From Streptomyces glomeratus (GTDB lineage Bacteria > Actinomycetota > Actinomycetes > Streptomycetales > Streptomycetaceae): a DNA stretch of 64,000 nucleotides. A program made the position numbers and the translations under genes. The stretch is taken from assembly GCF_021462825.1 (NCBI RefSeq), contig NZ_JAKEEB010000002.1:248001-312000 (forward strand), read 5' to 3'. The notes below the pieces were generated by a model that was not told where the DNA came from, ran no database searches, and worked only from the letters and a program-made list of their open reading frames with translations. This document shows, piece by piece, positions 43,577 to 52,620 of this stretch. Within the stretch, counting starts at the first letter, position 1; every line of letters begins with the position of its first letter.

Positions 43577-44824
43577 ATGACACACGACGCAGTTCTCGTT
43601 GTGCCCCGGCCCCGAGCGGCTCAGAGCACGACCGGAATTCTGGAGAGCGCCCACGGACCCGCCGACGGAGTCCGGCAGAGCGGGGCGCGGGAGAGCGCCC
43701 GGCCCTCGACGGGTCGCCTGGTCGGTGTGGACCTGGCCCGGGGCCTGGCGGTCTTCGGCATGTTCGCGGCCCATGTCGGCCCCGACCCGAGCCGGGGCGG
43801 TGTCGTGGGCTTTCTGATGGAGCTGGCGCACGGCCGTTCCTCCGCCCTGTTCGCCCTCCTGGCCGGTTTCGCGGTCGTTCTCATCACCGGTCGCCAGGTC
43901 CCGAAGACCGGGCGGGCCGGCCGTCAGGCCGTCGCCAAGGTGATCATCCGGGCCGTCATCCTGCTGGCCGTGGGCAGCGCCCTGACCATGTCCGGCACGC
44001 CGGTCGACGTGATCCTGGCCTTCTACGGGTTGTACTTCCTGCTCGTGCTGCCGCTGTACCGGCTCGGCGCGGGGCCGCTGGCGGCGCTCGCGGCCGGTAC
44101 GGCCCTGGTGTTCCCGCAGCTGCTGTACGTGCTGACGCCGCTGGTCGGCGGGGCGCCCCGCGCCGCCGGTGAGCCCGACGGTCTGGTGTCGCTGCTGTTC
44201 ACGGGCAGTTACCCGGCACTGACCTGGATCCCGTTCGTGCTGGCCGGCATGGCCGTCGCCCGCCTCGACCTGGCCTCGGCCGCCGTCCGCGCGCGTATCG
44301 CCGTGACCGGCGTCGTGCTCGCGGTCGTCGGCTACGCAGGCTCGTGGCTGGCGCTGCACCTGGTGCCCGGCGCCCTCGACGCGATCGCGGCCTCCGGGTC
44401 GGACGGGGCCGCTCTGTCCGCCTGGTGGTCCGACAGGGCCGGCTACCCGACCGGCGACACCGCGGCGTGGCTGCTGGCCGCCTCCCCGCACAGCGAGACG
44501 ACCCTGTCGATCGTCGCCAACACGGGTGTGGCGATCACCGTCCTGGCCGCCTGCCTGGCCGCCATGGACGTGCTGCCCCGCCTGCGCCGGGCGGCCACGC
44601 CCGTCATCGCGGTCGGCTCGATGTCGCTGTCGGCGTACGTCGCCCACCTCGTCGCCATCCGGCTCCTGGACATCGAGGAACTGCCCGGCTCACCGCTGCA
44701 CGTCCTGCTCGGGTTCATCGTGGCCGTCGGTGTCTTCGCCACCGTCTGGTCCCGCTTCTTCCGGCGCGGGCCCCTCGAGTGGCTGATGAGCGGGGCGACC
44801 GGGATCGGCCGGCACATTCCGTGA
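43577..44824 (+). CDS. DUF1624/DUF418-type membrane protein
   Basis: 415 residues with about ten hydrophobic segments. Typical features are RLVGVDLARGLAVFGMFAAH near residue 50, then GRSSALFALLAGFAVVL, and the C-terminal DUF418 part with GSMSLSAYVAHLV. Such proteins resemble acyltransferase-like membrane enzymes (heparan-acetyltransferase type), but the reaction is not established. It is divergent from the two-component system across 179 bases, a likely regulatory link. Confidence 0.85.
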   Translation: MTHDAVLVVPRPRAAQSTTGILESAHGPADGVRQSGARESARPSTGRLVGVDLARGLAVFGMFAAHVGPDPSRGGVVGFLMELAHGRSSALFALLAGFAVVLITGRQVPKTGRAGRQAVAKVIIRAVILLAVGSALTMSGTPVDVILAFYGLYFLLVLPLYRLGAGPLAALAAGTALVFPQLLYVLTPLVGGAPRAAGEPDGLVSLLFTGSYPALTWIPFVLAGMAVARLDLASAAVRARIAVTGVVLAVVGYAGSWLALHLVPGALDAIAASGSDGAALSAWWSDRAGYPTGDTAAWLLAASPHSETTLSIVANTGVAITVLAACLAAMDVLPRLRRAATPVIAVGSMSLSAYVAHLVAIRLLDIEELPGSPLHVLLGFIVAVGVFATVWSRFFRRGPLEWLMSGATGIGRHIP

Positions 44825-45225
44825 CCGCCGGGCGCCCGCGAGGCTACTCGCCGCGTCCGCTGCCGTAGCCGTTCGCGGGCGCCCTGTGCGGCGTCCGCGC
44901 CGCCGGGTCACCTCGGTCCCGGCCGGCGCACACGTCCCGCATACCGAGCGGCGAGGATCCCGACGTCCCGTACGGACCCGTCCGCCGGCTCCTCTCGAGC
45001 CTGCGGACGGGTCCGGCCGTACGGCGCCGGGACGTCACACGCGGGAGCCGACCGTCAGGGCGATCGGCACCGGCACGGGTCCCGTCGCTGTCGGCCGGGA
45101 GGCTGCCGCTGCCCGATGGCCGGTCGGGGTCGGGTCGACACGGACCGTCACCGGGCCGTCGAACAGGGCGCCCCGGGCCGGGTTCCGGTGTGGGAACCCG
45201 GCCCCGGAGCGCGGGACGGGGGCGG
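44825..45225. other. 401-base convergent gap with large hairpins
   Basis: A long imperfect inverted repeat, 44962-44985 with 45003-45036 (GACGTCCC.../...GGGACGTC), and a second hairpin near 45174-45204 (GGGCCGGGTTCC/GGAACCCGGCCC) can end transcription from both sides. A minus-strand reading ending ATGPVPVPIALTVGSRV at 45035 looks protein-like but has no start or family. Confidence 0.55.
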
Positions 45226-46260
45226 TCAGTCCCGGTCGTTCTCCCTGACCCGGTCGGCATCGCAGTAGTCCTGGTGCCAGTAGGGGTACGGCAGCGGCGG
45301 CCTGCTGACCGCGTCCAGGGCGGCGCGCTCCTCGGGCGCGAGCGACCAGCCCGTCGCGGCCAGGTTGTCGGACAGCTGCCGCTCGTTGCGGGCGCCGATG
45401 ACGACCGAGGTGACACCGCGCCCCTCCAGCACCCAGCGCAGCGCCACCTGGGCGGGGGACACCCGCCGCTCGTCCGCGATCTTCCGCAGGACATCGATGG
45501 TGTCGAACGTACGCTCGGGGTCGACCGGTTCGAACCATCCCACCGCCCGCCGCGTGCCCGGCGGCGGCTGGGCGCCCCGCTCCTGGTGGCCGCTGAGCAG
45601 GCCGCCCGCCAGCGGGCTCCACACCATCACGCCCACGCCCTCGGCCTCGGCCATGGGCAGCAGCTCCCATTCGACCTCGCGAGCGGCCAGGCTGTACTGG
45701 ATCTGGTGCGAGGCGAACCGTTCCAGGCCCTGTCGCTCGCTGGTGGCCAGCGCCCGGGTGAGCTGCCAGGACGTCAGGTTCGACGCACCCACGTAGCGGA
45801 CCTTGCCGGCCCGTACGAGGTCGTCCAGCGCCCGCAGCGTCTCCTCCCACGGCGTGCGGCCGTCCCAGCCGTGCGTCTGGTAGAGGTCGATGTAGTCGGT
45901 GCCCAGGCGGCGCAGACTTGCCTCGACCGAGCGCACGATGTGGTGCCGTGATAGCCCCCGGTCGTTCGGGCCGCTGCTGCCGTCCGGCATCTGCCAGCGC
46001 ACCTTCGTCGCGATGATCGCGTCGTCGCGCCGGCCGGCGAGGGCCCCGCCGAGGACCTCCTCCGCCTGTCCGGCGGAGTACATGTCGGCCGTGTCGAAGA
46101 AGTTGACGCCCGCGTCCATGCTCAGGTGGACGAGCCGTCGTGCCTCGATGGTGGTGAGCTGGCCCATGTGCTGGAAGCCGTGCCGGCCGCCGAACGTCAT
46201 GGTGCCGAGACAGATCTCGGAGACCTGGAGGCCGGTGCGGCCCAGATAGCGCATACGCAT
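45226..46260 (-). CDS. aldo/keto reductase
   Basis: 344 residues, ATG 46260. AKR signs are [36 protein letters not shown] with catalytic Asp and Tyr, IIATKVRW with Lys, [11 protein letters not shown] with His, and the NADPH-site region [12 protein letters not shown]. It reduces a carbonyl with NADPH. It lies 22 bases after the MFS gene on the same strand, in an operon divergent from the XRE regulator; it may serve detoxification or the nearby biosynthetic cluster. Confidence 0.93.
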   Translation of the reverse strand: MRMRYLGRTGLQVSEICLGTMTFGGRHGFQHMGQLTTIEARRLVHLSMDAGVNFFDTADMYSAGQAEEVLGGALAGRRDDAIIATKVRWQMPDGSSGPNDRGLSRHHIVRSVEASLRRLGTDYIDLYQTHGWDGRTPWEETLRALDDLVRAGKVRYVGASNLTSWQLTRALATSERQGLERFASHQIQYSLAAREVEWELLPMAEAEGVGVMVWSPLAGGLLSGHQERGAQPPPGTRRAVGWFEPVDPERTFDTIDVLRKIADERRVSPAQVALRWVLEGRGVTSVVIGARNERQLSDNLAATGWSLAPEERAALDAVSRPPLPYPYWHQDYCDADRVRENDRD

Positions 46261-46282
46261 GGGGATCGTCGTCCTCCCGGTC

Positions 46283-47749
46283 TCAGTGGGCGTCGGCCGT
46301 GACGGGCTCGTCGACCACCGGCGCCCCGTTCGCCGCGGCCTGCCGGGGCCGCAGGAACGCGATGGCCACGAGGGCGGCGGCGAGCAGCGCGGCGGCCGCG
46401 GTCAGCAGGCCGTTCTGCACACCGTGGAGGACCGCGGCGGGCCCGCTGCCGCCGGAGGAGGTGATCCCGGCCGCGGCGACCGTGGCCAGCACCGGGGTGC
46501 CGACGGTGACGCCGAGCTGCTGGCCCGTGTAGGCGAGACCGGTGGCCAGTCCCTGCTCGTGGTCCGGCAGGCCCGAGGTGGCGGTGATCATGTAGCCGAC
46601 GACCGCGAGGAGGTGGCCGAAGCCGCCCGTGGCGGTGGCCACGAGAAGCAGCGGCATGCCGCCGTTCGTGTCGAGGAGGAACAGCACGGCCGTGCTCGCC
46701 GCCTGGAGGAGCAGACCGTAGACAAGCGCCCGGTGCACGCCGATCTTCCCGATGATCCGGGCCGCGAACGCGCCGCCGAGGACGGCCGCGACGCCCAGCG
46801 CGGAGAAGGTGAACCCGGCGTTCAGCGGGGTCATCCCGCGCACCCGCTGCATGTACAGCGTGAGCAGGAAGACCATGCCGGTCATCATCGCGAAGGTGAC
46901 CAGACCGGTGGTGTTGCCCCAGCTGACGGTACGACGGCGCAGCACCCGCAGGTCGACGAGCGGCGAGGCGACGCGCGACTCGACGGCGAAGAAGGCGATC
47001 AGCAGCACCAGGCCGGCCGCGAGCGCGATCAGGGTCGTGCCGGAGCTCCAGCCGTTGCGCTCGGCCGAGGTGATGCCGTAGATGACCGACAGCAGGCCGC
47101 CGGTGACGGTGACCGCGCCGAGCACGTCCAGCCTCGGGGTGTTCTCGCTGCGGCTCTCCTTGATCAGGACCGGGGCCGCGAAGGAGGCGACGAGGCCGAC
47201 CGGGACGCTGATGAACAGGGTCACCCGCCAGCTGGTCAGATCGGTGATGACACCGCCCAGCACCACGCCGGACAGGAAGCCGAGCGACAGCAGGGCGCCG
47301 TTGATGCCCAGCGCGCGGTCCCGCTGAGCGCCCTCGGCGAAGTTGGTGGTCAGCAGGGACATCGCCGCCGGGGTCAGCATGGCGGCCGCGACGCCCTGGG
47401 CCGCGCGCGCCGCGAGCAGGAAGCCGGGGCTCGGGGCGAGTCCGCCGGCCAGGGAGGCGACGGTGAACAGGGCCATGCCGACGATGAACCAGTTGCGCCG
47501 GCCGTAGAGGTCGGCGGCCCGGCCGAACAGCAGCAGAAGACCGCCGGACGGCAGGGCGAACGCGGTGACGACCCACTGGAGGTCGCTCAGCGCGAAGCCG
47601 AGGTCCTTGCCGATGACGGGGAGCGCGACGCTGAGGATGGAGAAGTCCAGGGCGAGCATGAACTGCGCGCCGCACAGAAGGGCGATGATGAGCCACTGGC
47701 GCGTGGTGAAACGCGCCTTGGCGGACGAGTCGACGGGATCGGAAGTCAT
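46283..47749 (-). CDS. MFS drug exporter, DHA2 (EmrB/QacA) type
   Basis: 488 residues from ATG 47749, with 14 predicted membrane segments. Motifs are LDFSILSVALPVIGKDLG, LFGRAADLYGRRN (motif A) and RAAQGVAAAMLTPAAMSLL (motif C region). It exports small molecules by proton antiport. It is divergent from the XRE regulator gene, and a dyad (47753-47770) sits between them. Long in-frame sequence upstream belongs to the opposite strand. Confidence 0.92.
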   Translation of the reverse strand: MTSDPVDSSAKARFTTRQWLIIALLCGAQFMLALDFSILSVALPVIGKDLGFALSDLQWVVTAFALPSGGLLLLFGRAADLYGRRNWFIVGMALFTVASLAGGLAPSPGFLLAARAAQGVAAAMLTPAAMSLLTTNFAEGAQRDRALGINGALLSLGFLSGVVLGGVITDLTSWRVTLFISVPVGLVASFAAPVLIKESRSENTPRLDVLGAVTVTGGLLSVIYGITSAERNGWSSGTTLIALAAGLVLLIAFFAVESRVASPLVDLRVLRRRTVSWGNTTGLVTFAMMTGMVFLLTLYMQRVRGMTPLNAGFTFSALGVAAVLGGAFAARIIGKIGVHRALVYGLLLQAASTAVLFLLDTNGGMPLLLVATATGGFGHLLAVVGYMITATSGLPDHEQGLATGLAYTGQQLGVTVGTPVLATVAAAGITSSGGSGPAAVLHGVQNGLLTAAAALLAAALVAIAFLRPRQAAANGAPVVDEPVTADAH

Positions 47750-47752
47750 GTC

Positions 47753-47770
47753 GCCAAGCTGGCAGTTGGC
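47753..47770. promoter_or_regulatory. dyad in the MFS / XRE divergent promoter
   Basis: GCCAA (47753-47757) and TTGGC (47766-47770) flank eight bases in the 57-base gap, a possible operator for the regulator. TATCCT (47794-47799), seven bases before ATG 47807, may be its -10 box and implies a leaderless or near-leaderless mRNA. Confidence 0.45.
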
Positions 47771-47806
47771 GCCGTACGACGGGGAGCCTGAACTTATCCT
47801 GGGTTT

Positions 47807-48682
47807 ATGACACCCAGCCTCAACGCAGTGCGGGACTCCCGTCGACGCGAGGAGCTCAAGCACTTCCTGCGCACGCGCCGGGAGCGACTGACCCCGGAGG
47901 ACGTGGGCCTTCCCCCGGGAACGCGCAGGCGCACACCCGGTCTTCGCCGGGAGGAGGTCGCGATGCTGGCCGGTATCGGGGCCTCCTGGTACACGTGGCT
48001 CGAACAGGGCCGGGACATCAAGGTGTCCGGGCAGGTCCTGGACGCCATCAGCAGGACGCTGCTGCTGGATCCGGTGGAACGGGACCACCTCTACCAGCTG
48101 GTGGGCATGAACCCGCCGCAGCGCGCGGCGGACGACGTGTCCGACACCGCCCAGCTGACGGCCCTGCTGGAAGGCTGGATGCCGAGTCCGGCGTACGTCA
48201 TCGACCGGTGCTGGAACATCGCGGGGGCCAACCGGGCGGCCCGGCTGGTCTTCGGGTTCCGCGAGGGGGACACCAACTGCCTGGTGGCCTTCTTCACCAA
48301 CCCGGCGTTCCGGGCGCGCCACCGCTACTGGGCGGAGATCGCACCGGGTCTGGTGTCCGAGTTCCGCAGGGATGCCGCGCGCTACCCCGACGACGAGGAG
48401 TTCACCCGGATCTCTCGCCGACTGGCGCAGGAGAGCGCGGAGTTCGCGGAGCTGTGGGCGCGGTACGAGATCACGGCGACCAACCAGGGCGTGAAGGCGA
48501 TCGACCACCCGAGGGCGGGATGCCTGATCTTCGACCACTCGGTGCTGGAGATCCCGGACCGTCCGGGTGTCCGGCTGATGCTGCACACGGCGCGCACCGG
48601 CACGGACACACGCGAGAAGGTCATGGAGCTGCTGGGGCGGGACGAGCGGAAGGGGCGGATGTCGCTGGTCGAGGCGGGCTGA
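47807..48682 (+). CDS. XRE-family regulator with MmyB-like ligand domain
   Basis: 291 residues. N-terminal HTH (GTRRRTPGLRREEVAMLAGI, then SWYTWLEQGRDIKVS), followed by the MmyB-like PAS-type domain (LLEGWMPSPAYVIDRCWNI, then NRAARLVFGF and the late RLMLHTARTGTDTREK). This type is widespread in Streptomyces and usually controls the divergently encoded transporter or reductase, here the MFS-AKR operon. Confidence 0.92.
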   Translation: MTPSLNAVRDSRRREELKHFLRTRRERLTPEDVGLPPGTRRRTPGLRREEVAMLAGIGASWYTWLEQGRDIKVSGQVLDAISRTLLLDPVERDHLYQLVGMNPPQRAADDVSDTAQLTALLEGWMPSPAYVIDRCWNIAGANRAARLVFGFREGDTNCLVAFFTNPAFRARHRYWAEIAPGLVSEFRRDAARYPDDEEFTRISRRLAQESAEFAELWARYEITATNQGVKAIDHPRAGCLIFDHSVLEIPDRPGVRLMLHTARTGTDTREKVMELLGRDERKGRMSLVEAG

Positions 48683-48846
48683 GGAGTCGGCTCGAGAACG
48701 ACTGAAGACCGGCAAGAGACAGAACCTGAGCTCACGACAGGCATCGCTTGAATGACAATGCTCTGATACATATGGCCTACGGACGGGACGCTGGCCGTGT
48801 CCCCGTGTCCGCCGCTCACCCAGTTCCCGCGAGCAGAGGAAGATCC

Positions 48847-49344
48847 GTGGTCCACAAGAGCAAGGTCGCAGTAGCCGGAGCCGTCGCCGCGGTGACGCTC
48901 GGCGTCGTGTTCACCACCCCGCCCCTCGCCTCGGCCGAGGTCGCCCCGGTGAGCTCGGTCATGCTGACCCAGGGCGTCACCTCGGCCCCCTTCAAGATCA
49001 AGGCGAACGGCAACCGCAAGGTCCTCTACCGCAAGGCGGTGGTGCAGCCGGGCGCGTCCACGGGCTGGCACTACCACGTGGGCGAGGAGATCGCGGTCAT
49101 CAACTCCGGCACGTTCACCCGCATCGACGGCTCCGACTGCTCGGTGAAGAAGTACGGCCCGGGCGATGCGCTCGTGGAGCCCGTCGGCCCCGACACCGTC
49201 CACATGGGCATCAACAACGGCACCGAGCCGGTCGAGCTGTACGTCGTCGACATCCTGCCCACGGACGCCACCGCGCCGAGTGTGCCCGTACCCGACCCGG
49301 GGTGCGACACGAAGGGGCTCACGGCGGGCGGCCGGGGCAAGTGA
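48847..49344 (+). CDS. secreted cupin-domain protein
   Basis: 165 residues from GTG 48847 (AGGAAG upstream). Signal peptide: basic VVHKSKV, hydrophobic AVAGAVAAVTLGVVFTTPPL, cut after ASA. Cupin motif 1 is GASTGWHYHVGEE (metal His/His/Glu) and motif 2 is PDTVHMGINNG with the last His, so a metal site is intact. Single-domain cupins bind or transform small molecules; an exported one is less usual. Its TGA overlaps the ATG of the next gene, a KASIII-like protein (TGATG). Confidence 0.85.
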   Translation: MVHKSKVAVAGAVAAVTLGVVFTTPPLASAEVAPVSSVMLTQGVTSAPFKIKANGNRKVLYRKAVVQPGASTGWHYHVGEEIAVINSGTFTRIDGSDCSVKKYGPGDALVEPVGPDTVHMGINNGTEPVELYVVDILPTDATAPSVPVPDPGCDTKGLTAGGRGK

Positions 49345-50387
49345 TGCGGCTCCCGCACCCCCTGGGCATCTCCGGCCCCTCCCTCTGGCTGCCCGCCGGG
49401 CGGCAGAGCTCACAGGAGGCCGTCGAGCGAGGGCTGGTCGACCGCGAGACCGCCGGGGAACTGGGCTACGACCAGCTGCCGGTGGCCGACCTCGCCCCAC
49501 CCGAGATGGCGGTCGAGGCGGGCCGCCGGGCGCTGACGGCGGCCGGCGTGGACGCCCACGCCGTCGGCCTGGTCCTGCACGCGTGGATCCACTACCAGGG
49601 CCATGACCTGTGGTCCCCGGCCCACTTCATCGCCGACCGGCTGGGCGCCGGCACCGCCGTGCCGGTCGGGATCCAGCAGGTGTGCAACGGCGGTGCGGCG
49701 GCCGTGGAGCTGGCCGCCGCCCGGCTGTTCGTCGAACCGGGCCTCGGGCACGCCCTGGTGACCACCTCCGACGCGTTCCTCGAGCCGGGTTTCGACCGCT
49801 GGAGCGGGGACTACGGCATCGCGTACGGCGACGGGGCCACCGCGCTCGTACTGCACCGGCTGGACGAGGGCGAGGGCGGACGGCCCGCCGACCTGGTGCT
49901 GCACTCCCTCTCCACGGTGGCCGCTCCGCGGCTGGAGCGGATGCACCGCGGGGACGACCCCTTCAGCCCGGCCGCCCGCTCGCTCGGACCGCGGGTCGAC
50001 ATCCGCCGCACCAAGAAGGCGTTCCTCGAGGCGGAAGGAATGGAGGCGTTCACCGCGGCCAGTGCCGCGGCACTGCGGTCGGCGGTGGAGTCGTGCCTCC
50101 AGGGCGCGGGACTGGCGGCCACGGGCGATCTGCCGCTGCGCTGTGTGGTGGCGCCGCGGCTCGGCCGCAAGACCGTCGACCTGGCCTATGCGCCGCTGCT
50201 GGAGAAGCTCACCGGTGCCGAGCTGCTGCGGCCCGGCGCCGACACCGGGCACCTCGGCGCCGGGGATGCGGCGGCCAGCCTGGCGGAGCTGCACAGCCGG
50301 CGGATGCTGGGGCCCGGCGAGTACGCGCTGGTGGTGAGCGCCGGTGCCGGGTTCACCTGGTCCTGCCTGCTGGTGAGCGGAGGCTGA
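49344..50387 (+). CDS. divergent KASIII-like protein (paralogue of 61886-62953)
   Basis: 347 residues. Thiolase-fold KASIII features with Cys in QQVCNGGAAAVELAA. Where FabH has His in HQAN this protein has Arg (VVAPRLGRKTV), and where FabH has Asn in GNT it has His (DTGHLGAGDAAAS). The decarboxylating His/Asn pair is therefore absent, as in KASIII relatives that transfer acyl groups to O or N rather than forming C-C bonds (inference). It is translationally coupled to the secreted cupin gene. ATG 49344 is preferred over GTG 49341, which is one codon earlier. Confidence 0.82.
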   Translation: MRLPHPLGISGPSLWLPAGRQSSQEAVERGLVDRETAGELGYDQLPVADLAPPEMAVEAGRRALTAAGVDAHAVGLVLHAWIHYQGHDLWSPAHFIADRLGAGTAVPVGIQQVCNGGAAAVELAAARLFVEPGLGHALVTTSDAFLEPGFDRWSGDYGIAYGDGATALVLHRLDEGEGGRPADLVLHSLSTVAAPRLERMHRGDDPFSPAARSLGPRVDIRRTKKAFLEAEGMEAFTAASAAALRSAVESCLQGAGLAATGDLPLRCVVAPRLGRKTVDLAYAPLLEKLTGAELLRPGADTGHLGAGDAAASLAELHSRRMLGPGEYALVVSAGAGFTWSCLLVSGG

Positions 50388-50397
50388 CCCCTGTACG

Positions 50398-50433
50398 ACG
50401 GGTCCGCGGGGCGCCGTGCCCCCGCGGACCCGT
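50398..50433. terminator. hairpin between KASIII-like gene and SARP gene
   Basis: 13-bp perfect stem (50398-50410/50421-50433), 10-base loop. It separates the two converging genes and can act in both directions. Confidence 0.75.
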
Positions 50434-50466
50434 GGACGTGCCCCGCGAGCTGCCGGGGCGGACGGC

Positions 50467-51351
50467 TCAGCCGGTCGGCTGCATCGCCGGCCTGGGCAGC
50501 CGGTGCACCAGGCTCTGCACGGCGGTCCTCTCCCGGGACCGTCCCGCACACCGGTCGGCCGCCCCGAGCCGCGGCCCGTCCAAAGACGGCTCGCCGCGCA
50601 GGATGTCCTGCTCCATCTGGACCAGGAACGGCGAGGGTTCCAGGCCCAGCTCCTCCACCAGCCGCGAGCGCAGCCGCCGCATGACGGCGAGCGACTCGGC
50701 CCGCCGGCCGCTGCGGTACAGCGCGAGCATGAGATGCCGGTGGAAGTTCTCGTGCAGCGGGTGGCGGGCGGTCAGCTCGGTCAGCTCGGGCACCAGCGTG
50801 TGGTGCGCACCGCGCTGGAGGTCGGCGTAGACCCGCTGCTCCTCCGCGCACAGCTTGGACTCGTCCAGATGGACGATGCGGGCTCCGAGCAGCTCACCGG
50901 CCTCCACGTTGACGAGCGCCGGGCCCCGCCACAGGGCCACCGCCTGGCGGAGAAGATCGGATCCCTGTACGAATTCACCGCGCTGGACCGCCGCGCTGCC
51001 CGCCGCGGCCAGCCTCTCGTACTCCGTGATGTCGAGCGCGACCCGCGCGGTCGACAGTAAATAACTGCCGCCCTCGGTCACGAGGATTTCCTCGGCCACT
51101 TCTGCGACGCTCACCCTGAGTGCCTCTGCGAGGGTGCGCCGAACATGGCCGATATATGTCTGGATCGTGGCGGTGGCCGTCCGGGGCGGATTACTCCCCC
51201 ACAACTCCTGCATGAGCGAATTGACGGATACTGCACGGTCCGCGTTGACCGCCAGCAATGCGAGAAGCCGACGTGGCTTCGGTGCCAGGACGACCGGCTC
51301 CAACTGTTCGTCGAAGACCGTCATCGGGCCGAGGACATGAATCTGCACCAT
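50467..51351 (-). CDS. SARP-family (AfsR/DnrI-type) activator with a TTA codon
   Basis: 294 residues from ATG 51351 (AAGGGGGA upstream). OmpR-like winged HTH (LAPKPRRLLALLAVNADRAV, then LWGSNPPRTATATIQTYIGH), followed by the BTAD domain (ALDITEYERLAAAGSAAVQR, then EELGLEPSPFLVQMEQDIL). SARPs activate antibiotic gene clusters. Leu98 is encoded by TTA (51058-51060), the rare codon read by the bldA tRNA, so translation is likely tied to development. This is the obvious activator for the cluster to its right. Confidence 0.93.
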   Translation of the reverse strand: MVQIHVLGPMTVFDEQLEPVVLAPKPRRLLALLAVNADRAVSVNSLMQELWGSNPPRTATATIQTYIGHVRRTLAEALRVSVAEVAEEILVTEGGSYLLSTARVALDITEYERLAAAGSAAVQRGEFVQGSDLLRQAVALWRGPALVNVEAGELLGARIVHLDESKLCAEEQRVYADLQRGAHHTLVPELTELTARHPLHENFHRHLMLALYRSGRRAESLAVMRRLRSRLVEELGLEPSPFLVQMEQDILRGEPSLDGPRLGAADRCAGRSRERTAVQSLVHRLPRPAMQPTG

Positions 51352-51641
51352 TCCCCCTTATTGGTACATCCATCCCACCCTGCGGCGGAATGGCCGAACC
51401 TCTGCCCTCAGAGTGGACACATGAGCCTCACCCTGAGTGACCAGCCAACCATATCAGGGTCCTGGCTCGAAACCATTCATATGTTTACGCCGGTCGCCAA
51501 TGTTTACCTGCGAGAACGATCCGTGTTACCAATCTCACGGCACGAAAAAAGAAAGCCACGGCGAGCCGCCCCATGGGCGTATTTCACCGTGACTTTCCCA
51601 GTGTGCGGACTGTTTCCTAATTACGAAAACCGCCCGGATGT
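51352..51641. promoter_or_regulatory. SARP upstream region with direct repeats
   Basis: 290 AT-rich bases. ATGTTTAC occurs at 51481-51488 and 51500-51507, 19 bases apart. No open gene is seen. Confidence 0.45.
51544..51598 (-). terminator. U-tailed terminator after the MarR gene
   Basis: On the minus strand GAAAGTCACGGTGA pairs with TCGCCGTGGCTTTC (two mismatches or wobbles), followed by TTTTTTCG, an unusually classical rho-independent terminator for this genome. Confidence 0.75.
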
Positions 51642-52088
51642 TCAGTGCAACGACCCCAGAACCGCGATCGCTCGCTCGAGATAGTCCTCGAAGCGGGCCC
51701 GCTCTTCCGGTGTGAATTCATCACTCAATGAGCCCTCGACGAACAGGGCCGCCTTGTCGGCCTTCTTCGCGACGGCGCGGCCCGCGCGGGTCGCCCGGTT
51801 GACCACGACCTTCTGGTGCAGCTCCGAGGGCTCGCGCACCACCAGGCCGGCCTTTTCCAGGTTGGTCAGCACCGTGGCCATCGTCTGCGGCGTGACCATG
51901 CACTCCCGTGCAAGCTGCGCCGCGGACATGCCGTCGGAGACCGACAGCAGCAGAAGGACCGAGTACTGGGGCACCGTCAGGTCGAATTCCCGCAGCACAT
52001 GGGTCTTCCGTGCGATGAGGGCCTGCTCCGCCCTCTTGATCGTGTGCCCGAGCCGGCCTGCGGCGACCGTCTCCGTCGTGTTCGCCAT
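51642..52088 (-). CDS. MarR-family regulator
   Basis: 148 residues from ATG 52088. Winged HTH: LTVPQYSVLLLLSVSDGMSA, then QLARECMVTPQTMATVLTNL and the wing REPSELHQKVV. It probably represses its own operon (MFS exporter, thioesterase, MarR) and is relieved by the cluster product or a precursor. A TGTCGTATGCGAGA element lies at 52097-52110, and a near copy in the divergent promoter at 54258-54271, a candidate binding motif. Confidence 0.9.
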   Translation of the reverse strand: MANTTETVAAGRLGHTIKRAEQALIARKTHVLREFDLTVPQYSVLLLLSVSDGMSAAQLARECMVTPQTMATVLTNLEKAGLVVREPSELHQKVVVNRATRAGRAVAKKADKAALFVEGSLSDEFTPEERARFEDYLERAIAVLGSLH

Positions 52089-52178
52089 ATCAATAGTCTC
52101 GCATACGACAGAGGACGAAGCAGTAGACGTGCAGTGACGTCGGCGCACCGGCCGCCGCCGGCCCCCGCCGGGAGGCCG

Positions 52179-52610
52179 TCACCGGGTCTTCCGGCGCCGG
52201 CTCGACGGGATGGCGCACGTCAGCCTGGCCGTACACGTACGCCGGTCCTGCTCGTCGCTGATGACGATCTCGTAGGTCGCGGTGTGGGTGCCCAGATGCA
52301 GCGGGCGGCAGACGCCGGTGACCTTCCCCGAGCGCGCCCCGGCGTGGTGGGTGCAGGACAGTTCCTGGCCGACGATGATCCGGTCCGCACCCGCGTGCAC
52401 CCAGGCCGCGAGCGACCCGAGCGTCTCGGCGAGGACCGCGTTGGCCCCGCCGTGCAGCAGGCCGATGGGCTGCCGGTTGCCGTCCACCGGCATGCTGCCG
52501 ACGACCAGGTCGGGCTCGCAGACGGCGATCTCGATGCCGAGGCGCTCCACCAGCTGCTGGTCGACGTAGGGGGGCAGGACCTCGATGGGTCCGAGGGCGG
52601 TCTGAGTCAC
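52179..52610 (-). CDS. hotdog-fold thioesterase (PaaI family)
   Basis: 143 residues from GTG 52610. Core motif PIGLLHGGANAVLAETLGSL, the PaaI/4HBT active-site helix, followed by GQELSCTHHAGARSG. It hydrolyses acyl-CoA or acyl-ACP thioesters, so it could release or edit chains from the cluster's ACP. It lies 10 bases after the MFS gene, in the same operon. Confidence 0.88.
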   Translation of the reverse strand: MTQTALGPIEVLPPYVDQQLVERLGIEIAVCEPDLVVGSMPVDGNRQPIGLLHGGANAVLAETLGSLAAWVHAGADRIIVGQELSCTHHAGARSGKVTGVCRPLHLGTHTATYEIVISDEQDRRTCTARLTCAIPSSRRRKTR

Positions 52611-52620
52611 GGCCGGCCCC

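Noticed and set aside
44844..45494. 216-residue minus-strand reading frame
   Set aside because: It runs through large hairpins and into the aldo/keto reductase in another frame.
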